Below are positions 51,751 to 61,058 of a stretch of DNA of 64,000 bases, in pieces. A model generated the notes under the pieces. That model was not told where the DNA came from, ran no database searches, and worked only from the letters and a program-made list of their open reading frames with translations. A program made the position numbers and the translations under genes. The first letter of the stretch is position 1. Every line of letters begins with the position of its first letter. Source of the stretch: Moorena bouillonii PNG (GTDB taxonomy: Bacteria; Cyanobacteriota; Cyanobacteriia; Cyanobacteriales; Coleofasciculaceae); the NCBI RefSeq assembly GCF_001942495.1, contig NZ_MKZS01000001.1:4597345-4661344 (forward strand). Reading direction: 5' to 3'.

Positions 51751-52488
51751 ATGCTAAAAACTCTTCAACCCTCTCTAAGAGAAAACCAGCATACTCTCAT
51801 TCGCAAACTTGCAAACTGTATTGAAGACCACTGGCAACATTACTTATCTCTGTCTCCTTACACTATACCAGAGGATCTCGGTTACGTGGAGGGAAATTTA
51901 GAAGGGGAGAAACTATTAATTGAAAATCGCTGTTATCAGACCCCCCAGTTTCGCAAATTACACCTAGAGTTAGCAAAGGTAAGTCATCGCCTTGATATTC
52001 TCCACTGTGTTATGTTCCCCCACTCCAACTACAACTTGCCAATTTTCGGAGTTGATCTTGTGGGAGGAAAAAGGTTTATTAGTGCGGCTATTGTTGATCT
52101 GTCTCCCGTTACCACTGAGCGCATATTACCAATATCCTATCGCAGTGTTTTAGCCAAACTACCCAAAATTAAGTTTTCTCAACACCGGGATTTACCGAAG
52201 TGGGGAGATATTTTTTCGGAATTTTGTATATTTGTGCGTCCTGCCGATGCTCAAGAAGAAGCGGCTTTCTTTGATCAAGTTAAGCATTTTTTGACTCTGC
52301 ATTGTCAAATTGCGACCGCCATGATGCCGATTTCTTCTCCTTACCAGGAAGCTGAAATTTTAGCAGGACAACGCTACTACTGTACTCAGCAGCAGCATAA
52401 TGACAAGACTCGAAGAATCTTAGAACAGTCTTTTGGTCAGCAATGGGCACAACGATATATAACTACAATGCTGTTTGATTCCCCTTGA
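51751..52488 (+). CDS. pcyA: Phycocyanobilin:ferredoxin oxidoreductase
   Basis: The 245-residue protein is the normal length for PcyA. The bilin-reductase core includes MFPHSNYNLPIFGVDLVGG, which supplies the conserved His (FPH) and catalytic Asp (GVDLV), followed by AAIVDLSPV. The C-terminal region has EAEILAGQRYYCTQQ. The enzyme reduces biliverdin IX-alpha by four ferredoxin electrons to phycocyanobilin, the chromophore for the phycocyanin encoded just upstream and for the sensor encoded just downstream. It stands between the cpc operon and the kinase on the same strand. In F. diplosiphon pcyA is co-regulated with inducible phycocyanin, so the placement makes functional sense. Confidence 0.94.
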   Translation: MLKTLQPSLRENQHTLIRKLANCIEDHWQHYLSLSPYTIPEDLGYVEGNLEGEKLLIENRCYQTPQFRKLHLELAKVSHRLDILHCVMFPHSNYNLPIFGVDLVGGKRFISAAIVDLSPVTTERILPISYRSVLAKLPKIKFSQHRDLPKWGDIFSEFCIFVRPADAQEEAAFFDQVKHFLTLHCQIATAMMPISSPYQEAEILAGQRYYCTQQQHNDKTRRILEQSFGQQWAQRYITTMLFDSP

Positions 52489-52622
52489 TTGGGTTTGGAG
52501 GGTAGGGAAATCTTCAACTGAAATTTCACGGGCAATAGAAGTCTTAAAGTTAACTTTTGTAAATTTTTAATAAAGTTTGATTACTTTAGATTACAGTAAA
52601 GTAGTTAACATTTGGCGTAGTC

Positions 52623-54791
52623 ATGCAGTCTGCTGAGAAACCTCAAAGGCTTGAATCTCTTCTCAAAGCTGGATTCGAGCGCTCCTTTGAAGCAATTGCT
52701 ATCGTTGGTGACAACGGTCAGTTCATAGAGGTGAACCCTGCTGTCTGTGATTTATTTGGTTTAGCAAGGGAGGAGTTGATTAATCACTCCATTATTAATT
52801 TTTTAAAACTAGATCTCAATTGTGAACAAGCATGGCACCTCTTTTGGGAAAGAGGGCAAGAAATTGGGGAAGTTCAACTCCTCTGCCCAAATGGCTCAAC
52901 ACGAGCAGTGGAGTATACATCAGTTATAGACTTGTCACCTGGTAATCACTTGTTGATTTTGCGGGACATTACCAAGCGCCGAAAAGCAGCAAAAGAGGAA
53001 CTCCAACGCCAACATCAGCGGGTAGAGTTATTCTCTGAAGTAACTCTCAAAATTCGCCAATCTTTGCAACTCAAAGAAATTCTACAAACTGCTGTTACAG
53101 AGGTGCAAAGAATTCTTCGGGCTGATCGAGTACTGATTTACCAAGTTTTTGCCAATGGAACAGGTAAAATCATTAGCGAAGCGACCTTACCGACATATCC
53201 GGCAATTCTCGACGTTGAGTTTCCCGAAGAAGTCTTTCCTGCAGAGTACCGAGAACTCTATGGTCAAGGTCGCACCCAAGCTTACGCTGATGTTCACAGC
53301 CCTGATGCCGCTTTGGCTGAGTGCTTAGTTGAGTTTCTGGATGAATGGCATGTCAAAGCCAAACTCGTTGTGCCGATCTTACAAAGCCTCAACTCCCATA
53401 CAAACAGTCAAAATCGCCGAGTTAAACCCCAGAATCAACTTTGGGGTTTGCTGATCGCCCATCAGTGTCAGGCTGCTCGACCATGGAGTGAGTTTGAGGT
53501 TGAACTGATGCAACAGTTGGCAGACCAAATCGGCATTGCCCTGTCCCAAGCTCAACTGCTGGAGAATCTGGAAGAGATGGTTGCAGAACGGACAGCCGAG
53601 TTGAGGAAAGTAAACAGCAATCTGCAACAGGAAATCAATGATCGCCTTCAGGCAGAAGAAGCTTTGCGTCGTTCTGAAGAACAACTCCGCCTCATCACCA
53701 ATGCACTGCCTGTTTTAATTGCCTACATTGACAAGGAACAGCGCTATCGCTTCAACAATCAAGCCTACAAAACCTGGTTGGGACTTTCCCCTTCAGAGGT
53801 GTCTGGATCTCACCTTCAGAAAGTCCATGGGAAAAAAGTCTATCAGCAGATTCGGGTGCATGTGGAGGCTGCTTTGTCAGGTCGGACAGTCACCTACGAA
53901 CATGAAATGACCCTCAAAGATAGACGCACTCACTCCGTCAGCGTTACCTACATCCCTCATCTCAGCGAGGAGGAGGGTTTAGTCAAAGGTTTTTTTGCCT
54001 TAACAAGTGATATTAGCGATCGCAAAGCCATAGAACGGATGAAGGACGAGTTCATTTCAGTGGTCAGTCACGAACTCCGCACCCCTCTGGCCTCAATTCA
54101 CGGTTCCCTGAAAATCCTGGCGACGGGAAAACTCGGTAAGCTCTCTGCCAAAGGACAGCGAATGCTCGAAATTGCCGACGAACAAACTGATCGCCTGGTG
54201 CGCTTAGTCAATAATGTCTTAGACCTACAGCGCATTGAGTCAGGTAAGGTGAATATGGACAAAAAAGCCTGCAATGCAGCTGACTTGATCAAAAAAGCAG
54301 TCCAGGCTATGCAAACAATGGCTAGTGAACATGGGGTTAAGTTGGCAACCAAGTCCACCTCTTTCTCTGTTTGGGCTGACCCCGACTATATTGTCCAAAC
54401 CTTGACTAATTTACTAAGCAACGCAATTAAGTTTTCACCTGCCAATAGCACAGTTTGGCTCTCTGCAATAACAGATAACGAGGTTAATAGAACCAAAAAG
54501 CAGAAACAGCTGCGATGCTCCACAACTGCCTATGTCACATTTCAAGTCAAAGATCAGGGACAAGGAATCCCCAATAGCCAGCTCGAAAGTATCTTCGAGC
54601 GCTTCGAGCAAGTGGACTCATCTGATTCCCGTAAGAAAGGTGGAACAGGTCTGGGACTAACGATTTGCCGCAAAATTATCCAGCAACACGGCGGCAGAAT
54701 TTGGGCAGAGAGTTCTTTAGGTAAAGGCAGTACTTTTTATTTTACCCTACCCGCTTTAAAACAGCAAGAAGAAGATAACCATGAGTACTAA
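52623..54791 (+). CDS. rcaE: Cyanobacteriochrome sensor histidine kinase, RcaE-like
   Basis: The 722-residue kinase has an N-terminal PAS (about 15-120) and a GAF domain (about 140-320). A coiled coil with VAERTAEL, a second PAS (about 355-465), a HisKA domain with H483 (SVVSHELRTP) and a HATPase domain follow. The GAF reads as a bilin-binding cyanobacteriochrome. C234 is followed by L235 rather than His, K247 lies 12 residues after L235 and E203 lies 32 before it. Those spacings equal the Glu217/Leu249/Lys261 protochromic triad reported for RcaE, a green/red sensor. LVVPIL and LLIAHQC motifs are present. The stop overlaps the next gene by 11 bases. Target and light response are inferred. Confidence 0.85.
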   Translation: MQSAEKPQRLESLLKAGFERSFEAIAIVGDNGQFIEVNPAVCDLFGLAREELINHSIINFLKLDLNCEQAWHLFWERGQEIGEVQLLCPNGSTRAVEYTSVIDLSPGNHLLILRDITKRRKAAKEELQRQHQRVELFSEVTLKIRQSLQLKEILQTAVTEVQRILRADRVLIYQVFANGTGKIISEATLPTYPAILDVEFPEEVFPAEYRELYGQGRTQAYADVHSPDAALAECLVEFLDEWHVKAKLVVPILQSLNSHTNSQNRRVKPQNQLWGLLIAHQCQAARPWSEFEVELMQQLADQIGIALSQAQLLENLEEMVAERTAELRKVNSNLQQEINDRLQAEEALRRSEEQLRLITNALPVLIAYIDKEQRYRFNNQAYKTWLGLSPSEVSGSHLQKVHGKKVYQQIRVHVEAALSGRTVTYEHEMTLKDRRTHSVSVTYIPHLSEEEGLVKGFFALTSDISDRKAIERMKDEFISVVSHELRTPLASIHGSLKILATGKLGKLSAKGQRMLEIADEQTDRLVRLVNNVLDLQRIESGKVNMDKKACNAADLIKKAVQAMQTMASEHGVKLATKSTSFSVWADPDYIVQTLTNLLSNAIKFSPANSTVWLSAITDNEVNRTKKQKQLRCSTTAYVTFQVKDQGQGIPNSQLESIFERFEQVDSSDSRKKGGTGLGLTICRKIIQQHGGRIWAESSLGKGSTFYFTLPALKQQEEDNHEY

Positions 54792-55161
54792 ATGCATCTT
54801 GCTAATTGACGATGAAGAAACTATCCAGGAAGTGGTGCAAGTCGGTCTGGAACTTGAAACAGATTGGGAGGTACTAACAGCTTCTTCAGGCTTGGAAGGT
54901 ATCGCTATGGCTAAAACTAAACTGCCAGACGCAATCTTACTTGATGTAATGATGCCAGATCTGGATGGAATTGCAACCTTTTCGAAGTTAAAAGCAAATT
55001 CTAAAACCCAGTCAATTCCCGTTATTTTTCTGACGGCAAAGACTCAGATAGCAGAGCAACACCCGTTTAAAAAAATCGGTATTGCTGGTGTTATTATCAA
55101 ACCATTTAATTCTATAACTTTGGCTATTCAAATAGCAGAAATGTTGGAATGGAAGTTGTGA
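54781..55161 (+). CDS. rcaF: Single-domain response regulator, RcaF-like
   Basis: The 126-residue protein is a lone receiver domain. It has the acidic pair DDEE near residues 10-13, the phosphoacceptor Asp in AILLDVMMPDLDG, the Thr in FLTAKTQ and a Lys-Pro near IIKPFNS. Its length equals RcaF. The start lies inside the kinase gene (11-base overlap), so the two are translationally coupled. In the Rca relay RcaF passes phosphate from RcaE to the HPt/receiver of RcaC. Position and length support that role here. Confidence 0.82.
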   Translation: MSTKCILLIDDEETIQEVVQVGLELETDWEVLTASSGLEGIAMAKTKLPDAILLDVMMPDLDGIATFSKLKANSKTQSIPVIFLTAKTQIAEQHPFKKIGIAGVIIKPFNSITLAIQIAEMLEWKL

Positions 55162-55193
55162 TTCATTATTGTTGATCGTTTGTAGTTGTACAC

Positions 55194-56234
55194 ATGAGAC
55201 TATTACTAGTGGAGGATGATGAGTCTTTAATTGATTTACTCAAAAACAGCCTTCCCAAGCAAAATTATGTGATTGATGCTGTCACTGACGGTGAACAGGG
55301 ATGGGCCTATGGGTCAACTTATACCTACGACCTGATTGTACTGGACTTGTTGCTGCCAAAGGTTGACGGAATTAGTCTTTGTCAGCGTTTCCGCGCCAGT
55401 GGTTATCACATGCCTATCCTTTTACTAACATCATGCCATGCTAGTGTAGACAAGATTAGGGGGCTAGATGCTGGTGCCGATGACTATATAACTAAGCCTT
55501 TTGATCTTGAGGAACTAGCAGCTCGCATGCGAGCTCTATTGCGTCGAGTAAACTCAAACTCCCTGCCTGTACTGAGTTGGGGTAGCTTGCAACTAGACCC
55601 GCGCAGCTGTAAAGTAACCTACGACACTCAGTTGCTCTCATTAACCCCCAAGGAATATGGGCTACTAGAGTTATTCCTGCGCCACAGCCATCATGTTTTT
55701 AGTACTGACGAAATTATAGACAATTTGTGGTCCTCGAAAGAATTTCCAGCGGAAGCAACAGTTAGATCTCATCTAAGAAAGCTACGCCGGAAATTAAGAA
55801 TTGCTGGTGCTCCGGAAGATCTGATTGAAACAGTACATGGACTGGGCTATAGACTAAAGTTGCAGCCAGACAATGCTGATTCTAAACCTACTACTGTAAT
55901 CCCAGAAGAGATTACTGCCAATAAGCACTCAAAACACCTCAAAGCGATCGCTGCAGCTTGGGAAAAGTACCGGGAAAAGAGCCGTAATCAATTGGCTATC
56001 TTAGAGCAAGTCCCTAGAGTTTTCTCAGAAGGGTCTATGAGTTCTTCCCATCAAGAACAAGGGAGGTTGGCAGCTCATAGTTTAGCTGGAAACTTGGGTA
56101 TTTTTGGTTTCTCAGAAGGGTCGCGCTTAGCCCGGGAACTTGAAGGTATCTTGCAAGGGGATACTGATTTGGGTGCTGAACAAATCTTCCACTTTCAAGT
56201 ACTTTTAACCGCTCTGCGCGATGAACTAACCTAG
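55194..56234 (+). CDS. rcaC: OmpR-type response regulator with C-terminal HPt, RcaC-like (short form)
   Basis: In this 346-residue protein, residues 1-118 are a receiver (VEDDE, phosphoacceptor Asp in IVLDLLLPKVDG, ITKPF). Residues about 125-225 are an OmpR winged helix (LTPKEYGLLELFL, VRSHLRKLRRKL, VHGLGYRLK). The last 100 or so residues form an HPt-like four-helix domain whose phospho-His lies in AAHSLAGNLGIFGF. F. diplosiphon RcaC has the same order followed by a second receiver, which is missing here. It probably binds the L-box-like repeat upstream of cpcB. Start ATG 55194, 32 bases after rcaF. Confidence 0.82.
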   Translation: MRLLLVEDDESLIDLLKNSLPKQNYVIDAVTDGEQGWAYGSTYTYDLIVLDLLLPKVDGISLCQRFRASGYHMPILLLTSCHASVDKIRGLDAGADDYITKPFDLEELAARMRALLRRVNSNSLPVLSWGSLQLDPRSCKVTYDTQLLSLTPKEYGLLELFLRHSHHVFSTDEIIDNLWSSKEFPAEATVRSHLRKLRRKLRIAGAPEDLIETVHGLGYRLKLQPDNADSKPTTVIPEEITANKHSKHLKAIAAAWEKYREKSRNQLAILEQVPRVFSEGSMSSSHQEQGRLAAHSLAGNLGIFGFSEGSRLARELEGILQGDTDLGAEQIFHFQVLLTALRDELT

Positions 56235-56916
56235 GAGAATATAACTAGGCAACAGAATTAACTAATCGCATTCTTAACCGCCTTCAAAGAGTGCGACTTC
56301 AGGCAGGAAGTTATCCTTAGAGGTTGTCTGAAAAGTCTCATTTGCTACATCCAAGCCCCCTAAATCCCCCCTCATAAGGGTAGGTTTTTTACAAAGACCT
56401 CAGGTGTGGGGTGTAGGGGGTGGGGTGTGGGGTGTGGGGGATAAGAAAATATACTTAATTTGTCGTTAACAATCATCATTTCTTCGTTGTTTTCCTTTTT
56501 CTCTCCCTCTCGGTCGTCCCATATTTTACCCAAATGTAAAAAACCTACCCCTGTGAGCTAAATCCCCCGACGGGGGACTTTTATAAGCAAATTGACTCTT
56601 CCCCCAAAGTTGGGGGACTAGGGCCTGTCTTCAAACTCGGAGATCCCCCTAAATCCCCCTTAAAAAAGGGGGACTTTGAGGGTGCATCTCATATTTGTAA
56701 AAAAGTTGCGTAGGGTGTGTTAGGGGGGGCCTTATTTTCGCCTCGTAGTCAGGGTTTAGACAGCCCGCCCCGTAACGCACCACCTTGTCAAACAACTTTT
56801 AGGAGATGCACCCTCCTAGAAACGCTATAAGTAGGTAATAGGTAATAGGGAACAGCGGATCTGGGAACAGCGGATCTGGGAAGAGAGAATAGGGAATAGC
56901 GATCACTGCATCAAGA
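56235..56916. repeat. Repeat-rich gap after rcaC
   Basis: This holds GGTGTGGG-type runs (56400-56445), CCCCCTAAATCCCCC blocks, an inverted pair GTAGGTTTTTTACA/TGTAAAAAACCTAC (around 56381 and 56536), and TTGCGTAGGGTGTGTTAGG facing CGTAACGCACC. There is a one-ended TATAGC-family end near 56819-56834. I see no gene. Confidence 0.7.
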
Positions 56917-56961
56917 GGTGCGACCCGTGGCGAATTTAATTCTTAATGGTAAGAGCGCACC
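56917..56961. repeat. 44-bp palindromic repeat (GGTGCG...), copy 3
   Basis: GGTGCGACCCGTGGCGAATT is identical to the first half of copy 1. The second half is diverged but ends GCGCACC. The rest of 56962-57231 is AT-rich with no gene. Confidence 0.65.
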
Positions 56962-57231
56962 TAACAGGGAATCAACATCAAAGAATACTGTACCTCATAA
57001 CGACGAAAAACGTTATATCTAGCAAATGAAGGATCAAGGATTAAGGATTGGATGAAATGGGAATTGGAGGGATAGTATTGGAAATAGTGTATATTCGGAT
57101 AATACTATCGAAATCTTAGCGTTTATTCAATAAATACGTGAATTAAAATTTACAAAAATATCAATTTTTTTTCTAGTTAAACAACTAGCACAAATTGGTT
57201 TGATATTAACGTTTAATATACTCCTGAAGTA

Positions 57232-57984
57232 ATGCAATATAAAACAAGTAATCAACCAATTTTTAACGATTGTTGGAACCAAATCGGAGTGACAGGCGAT
57301 CGCTCCTGCCCAGAACTAAAAACCTTCATTCATTGCCGCAACTGTCCGGTTTATTCCTTAGCAGGGCGCGGCTTGCTTGAACGTGAACCGCCTCCAGGTT
57401 ACATTAATGAATGGACTAACTTACTGGTTTCCCAATCTGTGCCGCAACGGGAAAGTGCTCTGACACAACTAGGGGAAACCATATCCGTAATTATCTTTAG
57501 GCTAGGAGTAGAATGGTTGGCATTGTCTGCAAAGTTATTCAAAGAAGTAACCCAGCCTTGTGTTATCCACACTATCCCCCACCGCAGCAACGAGATCTTA
57601 CTGGGAATTGTGAATATTCGTGGGGAAATCCTAATGTGCGTTTCCCTCAGCCATCTCCTTGGTTTGGAAGATAATCCTGCTAACTCAGATTCCGAGCAAT
57701 CCAAAATCCAACAGCCCTTAACTCTAAAATCCAAAACCAATGTGAGTAGTGTGATGTATCAACGGATGGTGGTTGTGGAAATTGAGGGCAACCGATGGGT
57801 CTTTCCCGTTGATGAAATTTTTACTGTTCAACGGTTTCATGCTAATGAATTACTCGATGCACCAGCGGTTATTTCTAACGCTACATATACTTATACAAAA
57901 TGGATAATTAACTGGCAAGATAAAAAGGTGAATTACTTGGACGATGAGTTATTGTTTTACACCCTAAATCGGAAGATTACGTAA
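57232..57984 (+). CDS. CheW-like protein, WspD type
   Basis: The 250-residue protein has an N-terminal extension CWNQIGVTGDRSCPEL followed by CRNCPVY, a Cys-rich signature shared by WspD-type coupling proteins. A CheW domain (about 85-245) follows, including GIVNIRGEILMCVSL and VVVEIEGNRWVFPVDEI. A linker of low complexity (SEQSKIQQPLTLKSKT) interrupts the domain. It would couple a receptor array to the CheA-type kinase encoded next. It is first in a same-strand series of CheW, CheA-REC, CheB and REC-cyclase. No receptor or CheR gene is upstream. Start ATG 57232. Confidence 0.85.
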   Translation: MQYKTSNQPIFNDCWNQIGVTGDRSCPELKTFIHCRNCPVYSLAGRGLLEREPPPGYINEWTNLLVSQSVPQRESALTQLGETISVIIFRLGVEWLALSAKLFKEVTQPCVIHTIPHRSNEILLGIVNIRGEILMCVSLSHLLGLEDNPANSDSEQSKIQQPLTLKSKTNVSSVMYQRMVVVEIEGNRWVFPVDEIFTVQRFHANELLDAPAVISNATYTYTKWIINWQDKKVNYLDDELLFYTLNRKIT

Positions 57985-58018
57985 CCCGATGGGGTGATGA
58001 GTGGAAAGTGCTATCTAT

Positions 58019-58199
58019 GTAAGCATTCAGCTATCAGCTATCAGTCATCAGCTATCAGTCATCAGCGAACAGCGATTAGCGCTACGCGCACGCTACGCGA
58101 ACAGCTTTGGGTCTATGGCCACGCTACTTGAGGTGCGAACAGCTTTTGAATAAAATAAACTGACGGCTGACCGCTGACAGCTGACCGCTGAATGCTTAC
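58019..58199. mobile_element. Small inverted-repeat element, GTAAGCATTCAGC family
   Basis: It starts GTAAGCATTCAGCTATCAGC and ends CTGACCGCTGAATGCTTAC. It lies between the CheW and CheA genes, with no clear target duplication. Confidence 0.65.
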
Positions 58200-58237
58200 A
58201 AAAGATCATCAATCTAAACTCTAAACTCTAAAATCCT

Positions 58238-60808
58238 ATGACAGACAGCGGACAAGATATGAGCAATTTCTCCATGTTGGATTTATTCCGCATGGAGGTG
58301 GAAAGCCAAGCAGCGATATTAAATGACAAGTTATTGGCTCTGGAAAGTAATCCTTCCTCCAGCCAAGAATTGGAATCCCTAATGCGTGCTGCCCATTCCA
58401 TTAAAGGTGCTGCCCGCATTGTCCAAATTGATGCTGCTGTTAACATTGCTCATACCATGGAGGATTGCTTTGTGGCAGCTATGAATAAAACCATTACCCT
58501 CAAAGCAGCTCACATCGATGTCTTGCTACAAGGTGTCGATTTCCTCCAACAAATCAGCCAAGTTGGTGAAATGAATTTAGAGCAATGGTTGTCTGAACAT
58601 GGGCAAGCCATTGAACATCAGAGTATTGCGATCGCAAAAATTCTGGCACCGGAATCTGCACCCTCCTCCCCACAGCAGCCATCTCCATCTCCTCCCCCTA
58701 ATGCCTCCGAGCCACAGAAGTCGGAAAAACTAAGCGCTATAGATTATCCTTCCGAAGTTTCCACTGTTGATAGTACGAATACAGCTATAGAGACTCAAGA
58801 GCAAACTGTTGATCAGCAAACTGTTGATCAGCAAAATCTTGATCAGGTAGTAACTCACCAGGCTCAAACCGATTCTCCCCCTCAAGTACCTAGTCAGGAA
58901 TCTGACAACACCACGATAGAGATTAAAAGTCAAACCTTGGATCAGGCTGTTAGCCACAAGCCTCAAACCGAAGTGGCTGCCAAAGAAAATCAATCCTCAT
59001 CTACTCCAGGGAATGATTTAACCAAGCAACCATTGATTGCTTTGGATAGTGCCAAAAAGCCGGAAGCTAAAGAGAGAGTTGTGCGAGTCAGTGCTGAAAA
59101 CTTAAATAGGTTAATGGGTTTAGCCGGTGAATCCCTAGTGGAGGCGAATTGGCTACAACCATTTGCTGATTCTTTGATGACTCTCAAGAAACATCAAATG
59201 GAATTATCGAAGATCCTAGAAAAATTACAGGATTCTTTAGCAATATCCCCGGTGAATCAAGTGGGGGATGAATATCTAAAAGTTGCTCGACAAAAGGAAC
59301 AGGAATGTCGGGAAATTTTGGGCGATCGCATGAGTGAACTAGAACTGTATGCACGTCGCACTGCTAATCTTTCGGATCGTCTTTACCGAGAAGTGATTGC
59401 GTCTCACATGCGTCCTTTTGCTGATGGGGTACAGAGTTTTCCTCGGATGATTCGGGATATAGCCAGAAAGCTGAATAAACAAGTTAAATTAGAAATTATC
59501 GGCAAATCTACCGCAGTAGATCGAGATATTTTACAGAAACTAGAAGCACCACTAACTCATATTTTGCGTAACTCTGTAGACCATGGTATTGAACCTCCCC
59601 AAGAGCGTGTAGCAATGGGGAAACCAGCCCAAGGTACCGTGCGACTGGAAGCCCTTCATCGTGGTGGGATGTTATCGATTACTGTTGCTGACGATGGCAA
59701 AGGCATAGATCCAGAGAAATTGCGGAAAAAAATTGTCCGCCAAAAAATGATCACCCCAGACATCGCAAGCCAGCTGGCTGAACATGAGCTGATGGAGTTT
59801 CTATTTTTGCCGGGATTTTCTACCGCTAAGCAGGTAACCGAAATTTCTGGTCGTGGCGTTGGTTTAGATATTGCCAAGACTATGGCACAACAGGTAGGTG
59901 GCACCCTGCGAGCTACCTCTAAACTAGGGCAAGGAACGAGTTTCCACTTCCAATTGCCTTTGACTCTATCAGTTATTCGTACCCTATTAGTGGATATATA
60001 TGGTGAACCTTATGCGTTCCCTTTAGCACGAATTGACAAAATTGTCATGGTAGATAAAACCGAAATTTCTGTAGTAGAAAAGCGGCAATATTTTACCCTT
60101 AATGATGAAAACATTGGACTGGTAGCTGCCCATCAAGTGTTGGAATTAGATGACTCTTATATCACATCTAAAACCCTACCAGTGGTGATCATCAGTGACC
60201 AATCGAACCGTTTTGGATTAGTAGTTGATAAATTTTTAGGTGAACGGGATTTAGTGGTTCGACCATTAGATCCGAGGCTGGGCAAAGTTCAGGATATCAG
60301 TGCTGCTGCTTTGATGGGAGACGGTTCCCCGATTCTAATTTTGGATGTGTCAGATTTAGTGCGCTCCATTGATAACCTACTCAATAGCCGCCAGTTGAGC
60401 CAAGTCAGTGGTGATACTGATGATACTGATATCCAACAGCCGAAACGCATTCTAGTAGTTGATGATTCCATTACCGTGCGGCAAATGGAACGTAAGTTAC
60501 TGGAAAACCAAGGTTATGAGGTGGAAGTAGCTGTTAATGGCATGGATGGTTGGAACGCTGTTCGCACCAACCCTTATGATTTAGTGATCAGTGATATTGA
60601 TATGCCCCGCATGAACGGCATTGAGCTAGTCAGCCATATTAAAAGCCATGATAAATTAAAATCAATCCCTGTGATTATTATTTCCTATAAAGACCGCGAA
60701 CAAGACCGTCTTCAAGGTTTGGAAGCTGGAGCAGATTATTATCTAACCAAGAGTAGTTTCCATGATGATTCGTTGTTGAATGCGGTGATTGACTTAATTG
60801 GGGAGTAG
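58238..60808 (+). CDS. Hybrid CheA-type histidine kinase with receiver, WspE type
   Basis: The 856-residue protein has an N-terminal HPt (phospho-His in AAHSIKGAARI near residue 52) and a long Ser/Gln/Pro linker (about 145-280) with the repeat DQQTVDQQ. A dimerisation helix region and a HATPase follow (RNSVDHGIEPP in the N box; ADDGKGID in the G1 box). A CheW-like domain (LLVDIYGEPYAFPLARIDK) and a C-terminal receiver with phosphoacceptor Asp in LVISDIDMPRMNG complete it. This order equals WspE. It would phosphorylate its own receiver and the neighbouring CheB-like and output proteins. An inverted-repeat element separates it from the CheW gene. Start ATG 58238, with an alternative at 58259. 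Confidence 0.92.
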   Translation: MTDSGQDMSNFSMLDLFRMEVESQAAILNDKLLALESNPSSSQELESLMRAAHSIKGAARIVQIDAAVNIAHTMEDCFVAAMNKTITLKAAHIDVLLQGVDFLQQISQVGEMNLEQWLSEHGQAIEHQSIAIAKILAPESAPSSPQQPSPSPPPNASEPQKSEKLSAIDYPSEVSTVDSTNTAIETQEQTVDQQTVDQQNLDQVVTHQAQTDSPPQVPSQESDNTTIEIKSQTLDQAVSHKPQTEVAAKENQSSSTPGNDLTKQPLIALDSAKKPEAKERVVRVSAENLNRLMGLAGESLVEANWLQPFADSLMTLKKHQMELSKILEKLQDSLAISPVNQVGDEYLKVARQKEQECREILGDRMSELELYARRTANLSDRLYREVIASHMRPFADGVQSFPRMIRDIARKLNKQVKLEIIGKSTAVDRDILQKLEAPLTHILRNSVDHGIEPPQERVAMGKPAQGTVRLEALHRGGMLSITVADDGKGIDPEKLRKKIVRQKMITPDIASQLAEHELMEFLFLPGFSTAKQVTEISGRGVGLDIAKTMAQQVGGTLRATSKLGQGTSFHFQLPLTLSVIRTLLVDIYGEPYAFPLARIDKIVMVDKTEISVVEKRQYFTLNDENIGLVAAHQVLELDDSYITSKTLPVVIISDQSNRFGLVVDKFLGERDLVVRPLDPRLGKVQDISAAALMGDGSPILILDVSDLVRSIDNLLNSRQLSQVSGDTDDTDIQQPKRILVVDDSITVRQMERKLLENQGYEVEVAVNGMDGWNAVRTNPYDLVISDIDMPRMNGIELVSHIKSHDKLKSIPVIIISYKDREQDRLQGLEAGADYYLTKSSFHDDSLLNAVIDLIGE

Positions 60809-60914
60809 GGAGTATTCATTGGTGATTTTGGATGGCTTGCTTGTTAATTTTAAATAGTAAAGTTTGAAGCCAAGCTTATGAATTACTAAGGTGGAATTCA
60901 GCAATCAATAAAAT

Positions 60915-61035
60915 CGACTATAGCGTTAATCATACTTATGTTGATCATAATTATGAAGTACATTTAGTTTTCTACTCCCTACTCCCTACTCCCTACTCCC
61001 TACTCCCTACTCCCTACTCCCTACTCCCTTATAAA
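60915..61035. repeat. One-ended TATAGC-family element with CTCCCTA minisatellite
   Basis: CTATAGCGTTAATCATACTTATG at 60918 is followed by eight tandem CTCCCTA 7-mers (60973-61030). The right end is degraded. It fills the gap between the CheA and CheB genes. Confidence 0.65.
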
Positions 61036-61058
61036 AAAGTAATCAGCATTTTTATGAC

